A stretch of DNA of 7,312 nucleotides from NCBI GenBank assembly GCA_015222295.1, contig JADFUZ010000055.1, forward strand, positions 1 through 7,312, read 5' to 3'. The position numbers were made by a program, and so were the translations under genes. Below the pieces are notes generated by a model. That model worked only from the letters and a program-made list of their open reading frames with translations, did no database searches and was not told the DNA's origin. The stretch comes from Chloroflexota bacterium (GTDB lineage Bacteria; Chloroflexota; Dehalococcoidia; GIF9; AB-539-J10). Below are positions 5,496-7,312 of this stretch, in pieces; the first letter of the stretch is position 1, and each line of letters opens with the position of its first letter.

Positions 5496-6833
5496 TCACG
5501 CCAGCATCTTCCCGGGCAGCCACAGGATTATGTCCGGGAAAAAGATGCACAGCGCAATACCCACCATTATCAGAATGACAAACGGGATGACCCCACGGAT
5601 TATGTCAGCAGTAGTTATCCCCAGCTCCGGCGGAGCAGTACCCTTGACGAAGAATATGGCATAGGCGAACGGCGGCGTCAGGAAGGACATCTGGAGGTTG
5701 ATGCAAATCATCATACCAAACCAGAGTGGGTCAAAACCCAGGACGGCCACAATGGGTGTTATTATCGGAACCATGATGAACACTATGCCTATCCAGTCGA
5801 TGAACATGCCCAAGATAAAGCAGATAAACATTATGACAACAAAGGCACCCCAGCGCCCGCCAGGAGCACTGAGAATCGCATTCGCTACCACCTCTCCGCA
5901 ACCAGCGCGGATGAAGACACCCACAAAAGCAAAAGACAGACTGGCTATCAACAGCACCATGGCGCTCAACCTTGCCGTGTCGAATGCCGTCTCCTTCAGT
6001 ATCCTGAAACTGAACCGGCGATAGGCGATAGCCAGGATCGTCGCAGCAAAGGCGCCTACGGCGGATGCCTCGGTGGGAGCAGCTATTCCAAGGAAGATGC
6101 TTCCCAGCACCGCCAGGATGAGTGCCAGCGGTGGAACCAGCGAGACAAGAAGCATCCTGGTTTTCTGCAGGAACGGGACCCTTCTTTCCTCGACGGGCAC
6201 AGGAGGCCCCATTTGCGGCCGAAGTAGACACGCAACGATGACGTACCCACAATACAGTCCCGACAGCACGAAACCCGGCATGAACGCCGCGAAGAACAGC
6301 TTCCCCACGGACAGTCCCGACATAGGTCCATAAACGACCAACATAATACTGGGAGGGATCAAGATGCCGAGGGTACCGCCGGCACAAACCGACCCGCTGG
6401 CCAGTGCCTTGTTGTACCCTCGCTTCACCATGGACGGAAGCGCGATTAGCGCCAGCATGGTGGTTGAGGCAGCAATCACACCAACACACGCGGCCATAAC
6501 AGTGCCTATCAGAATCGTAGTTACGGCCAGGCCACCCCTAAACCCACCAAACCACAGATACAGTGCGTCATACAGTGCGTCGGCCACACGTGACCGTTCC
6601 AGCATCGTTCCCATAAAGATGAAGAGCGGCACAGCCAGCAGTACATAGTTGGTCAGCTGTTTGAAGATCCGGCCATAGTAGAGTTCGGTCACAATCGCTC
6701 CGCCGAAGAGCAGGATACCTACTATCAGACCCACAGCGCCCACCACAATGGCCAGAGGGTAGCCCAGGAGAACACCAATGAAAACCCCGGCGAACATCAG
6801 GATTGTGACGACTTCAGGACTCATCTCAATCAT
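5496..6833 (-). CDS. dctM: TRAP transporter large permease subunit, DctM (TakM/FcbT3-like), operon 2
   Basis: A 445-aa polytopic membrane protein, paralogue of the DctM encoded at 2131-3465. The alignment is ungapped over 444 residues with about 307 identities by hand count, plus one extra C-terminal Ala. It keeps GYPLAI, GILIPPSIMLVVYG (156-169), PTEA (253-256), FIDWIGIVFIMVPIITP (344-360) and QMSFLTPPFAYAIF (381-394). No core motif is missing, so it should be functional. Conservation is lowest at the N-terminal 60 residues and around 241-300, and highest near 301-360 and 121-180. The ATG at 6833 has a moderate Shine-Dalgarno AAGGGGT (6841-6847) 7 nt upstream and overlaps the dctQ stop by 8 nt. 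Its partner binding protein is not in the window. It could serve a different ligand from operon 1, or share its binding protein. Confidence 0.95.
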   Translation of the reverse strand: MIEMSPEVVTILMFAGVFIGVLLGYPLAIVVGAVGLIVGILLFGGAIVTELYYGRIFKQLTNYVLLAVPLFIFMGTMLERSRVADALYDALYLWFGGFRGGLAVTTILIGTVMAACVGVIAASTTMLALIALPSMVKRGYNKALASGSVCAGGTLGILIPPSIMLVVYGPMSGLSVGKLFFAAFMPGFVLSGLYCGYVIVACLLRPQMGPPVPVEERRVPFLQKTRMLLVSLVPPLALILAVLGSIFLGIAAPTEASAVGAFAATILAIAYRRFSFRILKETAFDTARLSAMVLLIASLSFAFVGVFIRAGCGEVVANAILSAPGGRWGAFVVIMFICFILGMFIDWIGIVFIMVPIITPIVAVLGFDPLWFGMMICINLQMSFLTPPFAYAIFFVKGTAPPELGITTADIIRGVIPFVILIMVGIALCIFFPDIILWLPGKMLA

Positions 6834-7312
6834 ATGGTCTACCCCTTACGAGCAGGTGCGCGTCGCGAATGAATTGAGCTACGCCTTGAACGAGAAACAG
6901 AACGACTCCCACGAACACCGCCGTTCTCAGCGGCGCAATTGGAGGGTACCAGTAGGTCTCAACCGACTTCTCGCCTATCTCCCAGGCGTGCCACATCCAG
7001 ACGCCAGAAGTATACACAAGAAACAGAATCACGGGGAAGAAAAACAGCACTCCACACACGACATCCACGATTGCCTTGCCCCTAATTGACATACGGCTAT
7101 AGAAAACGTCAACGCGTACGTGTCCGTGGCGGCGATGGATACAGGCCCAGGTAAGAGGGTACATGGCAGCCCCCAGCATGATGATGAGTTCGTACCCCCA
7201 CATTGTGGGATGGTTGAAGACATATCTCTGGGTTACCTCAAGAACGCCAAAGAAGATCATGCCAAGCATGAACCACTTCATCGCCTGCCCCGTCCACTCA
7301 CTCGTGGAATCA
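6826..7312 (-). CDS. dctQ: TRAP transporter small permease subunit, DctQ (TakQ/FcbT2-like), operon 2, 5' end outside window
   Basis: The reading frame stays open to the window edge, giving at least 162 codons with the stop. An internal Met at 7281 would give 151 aa, but it is almost certainly not the start. The codons before it read D-S-T-S-E-W-T-G-Q-A-M-K-W, matching D-S-V-N-E-W-V-G-T-Q-M-K-W near the start of the other DctQ, so about 8 residues are missing beyond 7312. Four hydrophobic segments are present. Conserved blocks are RYVFNHPT, HGHVRVDVFYSRMS, TYWYPPIAPLRT and QGVAQFIRDAH. It forms the permease with the overlapping DctM (shared ATGATTGA). Divergence from the other DctQ (about 53% identity) exceeds that of the DctM pair. 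Confidence 0.92.
   Translation of the reverse strand, partial: DSTSEWTGQAMKWFMLGMIFFGVLEVTQRYVFNHPTMWGYELIIMLGAAMYPLTWACIHRRHGHVRVDVFYSRMSIRGKAIVDVVCGVLFFFPVILFLVYTSGVWMWHAWEIGEKSVETYWYPPIAPLRTAVFVGVVLFLVQGVAQFIRDAHLLVRGRPYD

Noticed and set aside
5731..6489. 252-codon minus-strand frame inside the second dctM
   Set aside because: Alternate-frame shadow of dctM, rich in Cys, Arg and Trp with no membrane pattern; the dctM frame aligns end to end with its paralogue.

Overview
The window looks like chromosomal DNA from an uncultured bacterium with moderately high GC. The best guess is Chloroflexota, near Dehalococcoidia/SAR202. The main clue is the solute-binding lipoprotein, whose signal peptide ends in a Cys followed by a long Ala/Pro/poly-Glu linker, a style I associate with that phylum. 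This is inference from protein style; no rRNA or marker gene is present. I see no insertion sequence, tRNA, rRNA or CRISPR array.

Left part (1-2001, plus strand): a sigma70-like promoter (TTGACA at 151, TATACC at 173) precedes a two-gene unit. The first gene is a GTG-started Rossmann/DUF2520 oxidoreductase and the second is panB (ketopantoate hydroxymethyltransferase). The pair makes sense as two successive pantothenate steps if the DUF2520 protein is the ketopantoate reductase (PanG-like). Bases 1-150 hold no gene I can support. A near-perfect 28-bp palindrome at 2069-2096 sits between the convergent transcripts and probably terminates both.

Right part (2131-7312, minus strand): two tandem TRAP transporter operons of the TakPQM/FcbT type. 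The first is complete and reads right to left: promoter (5331-5360), structured leader with a possible 17-aa leader peptide, dctP lipoprotein, GC-rich hairpin, dctQ, dctM. The second gives only dctM and most of dctQ before the window ends; its dctP, if it has one, would lie beyond base 7312. By hand count the two DctM proteins align without gaps at about 69% identity and the two DctQ at about 53%. Both dctQ/dctM junctions use the same 8-nt overlap, ATGATTGA. The operons therefore look like an old duplication that has diverged.

Together: a binding protein anchored outside the membrane delivers an organic acid, possibly a 2-oxoacid, to a DctQM permease driven by an ion gradient. A related permease upstream probably handles another substrate. 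The pantothenate genes converge on these operons and are not co-transcribed with them. Most of the window is ordinary metabolism and transport. The least ordinary part is the dctP leader: consensus promoter, 5' stem, two strong Shine-Dalgarno sites, and a mini-ORF whose stop codon lies inside the dctP ribosome binding site.
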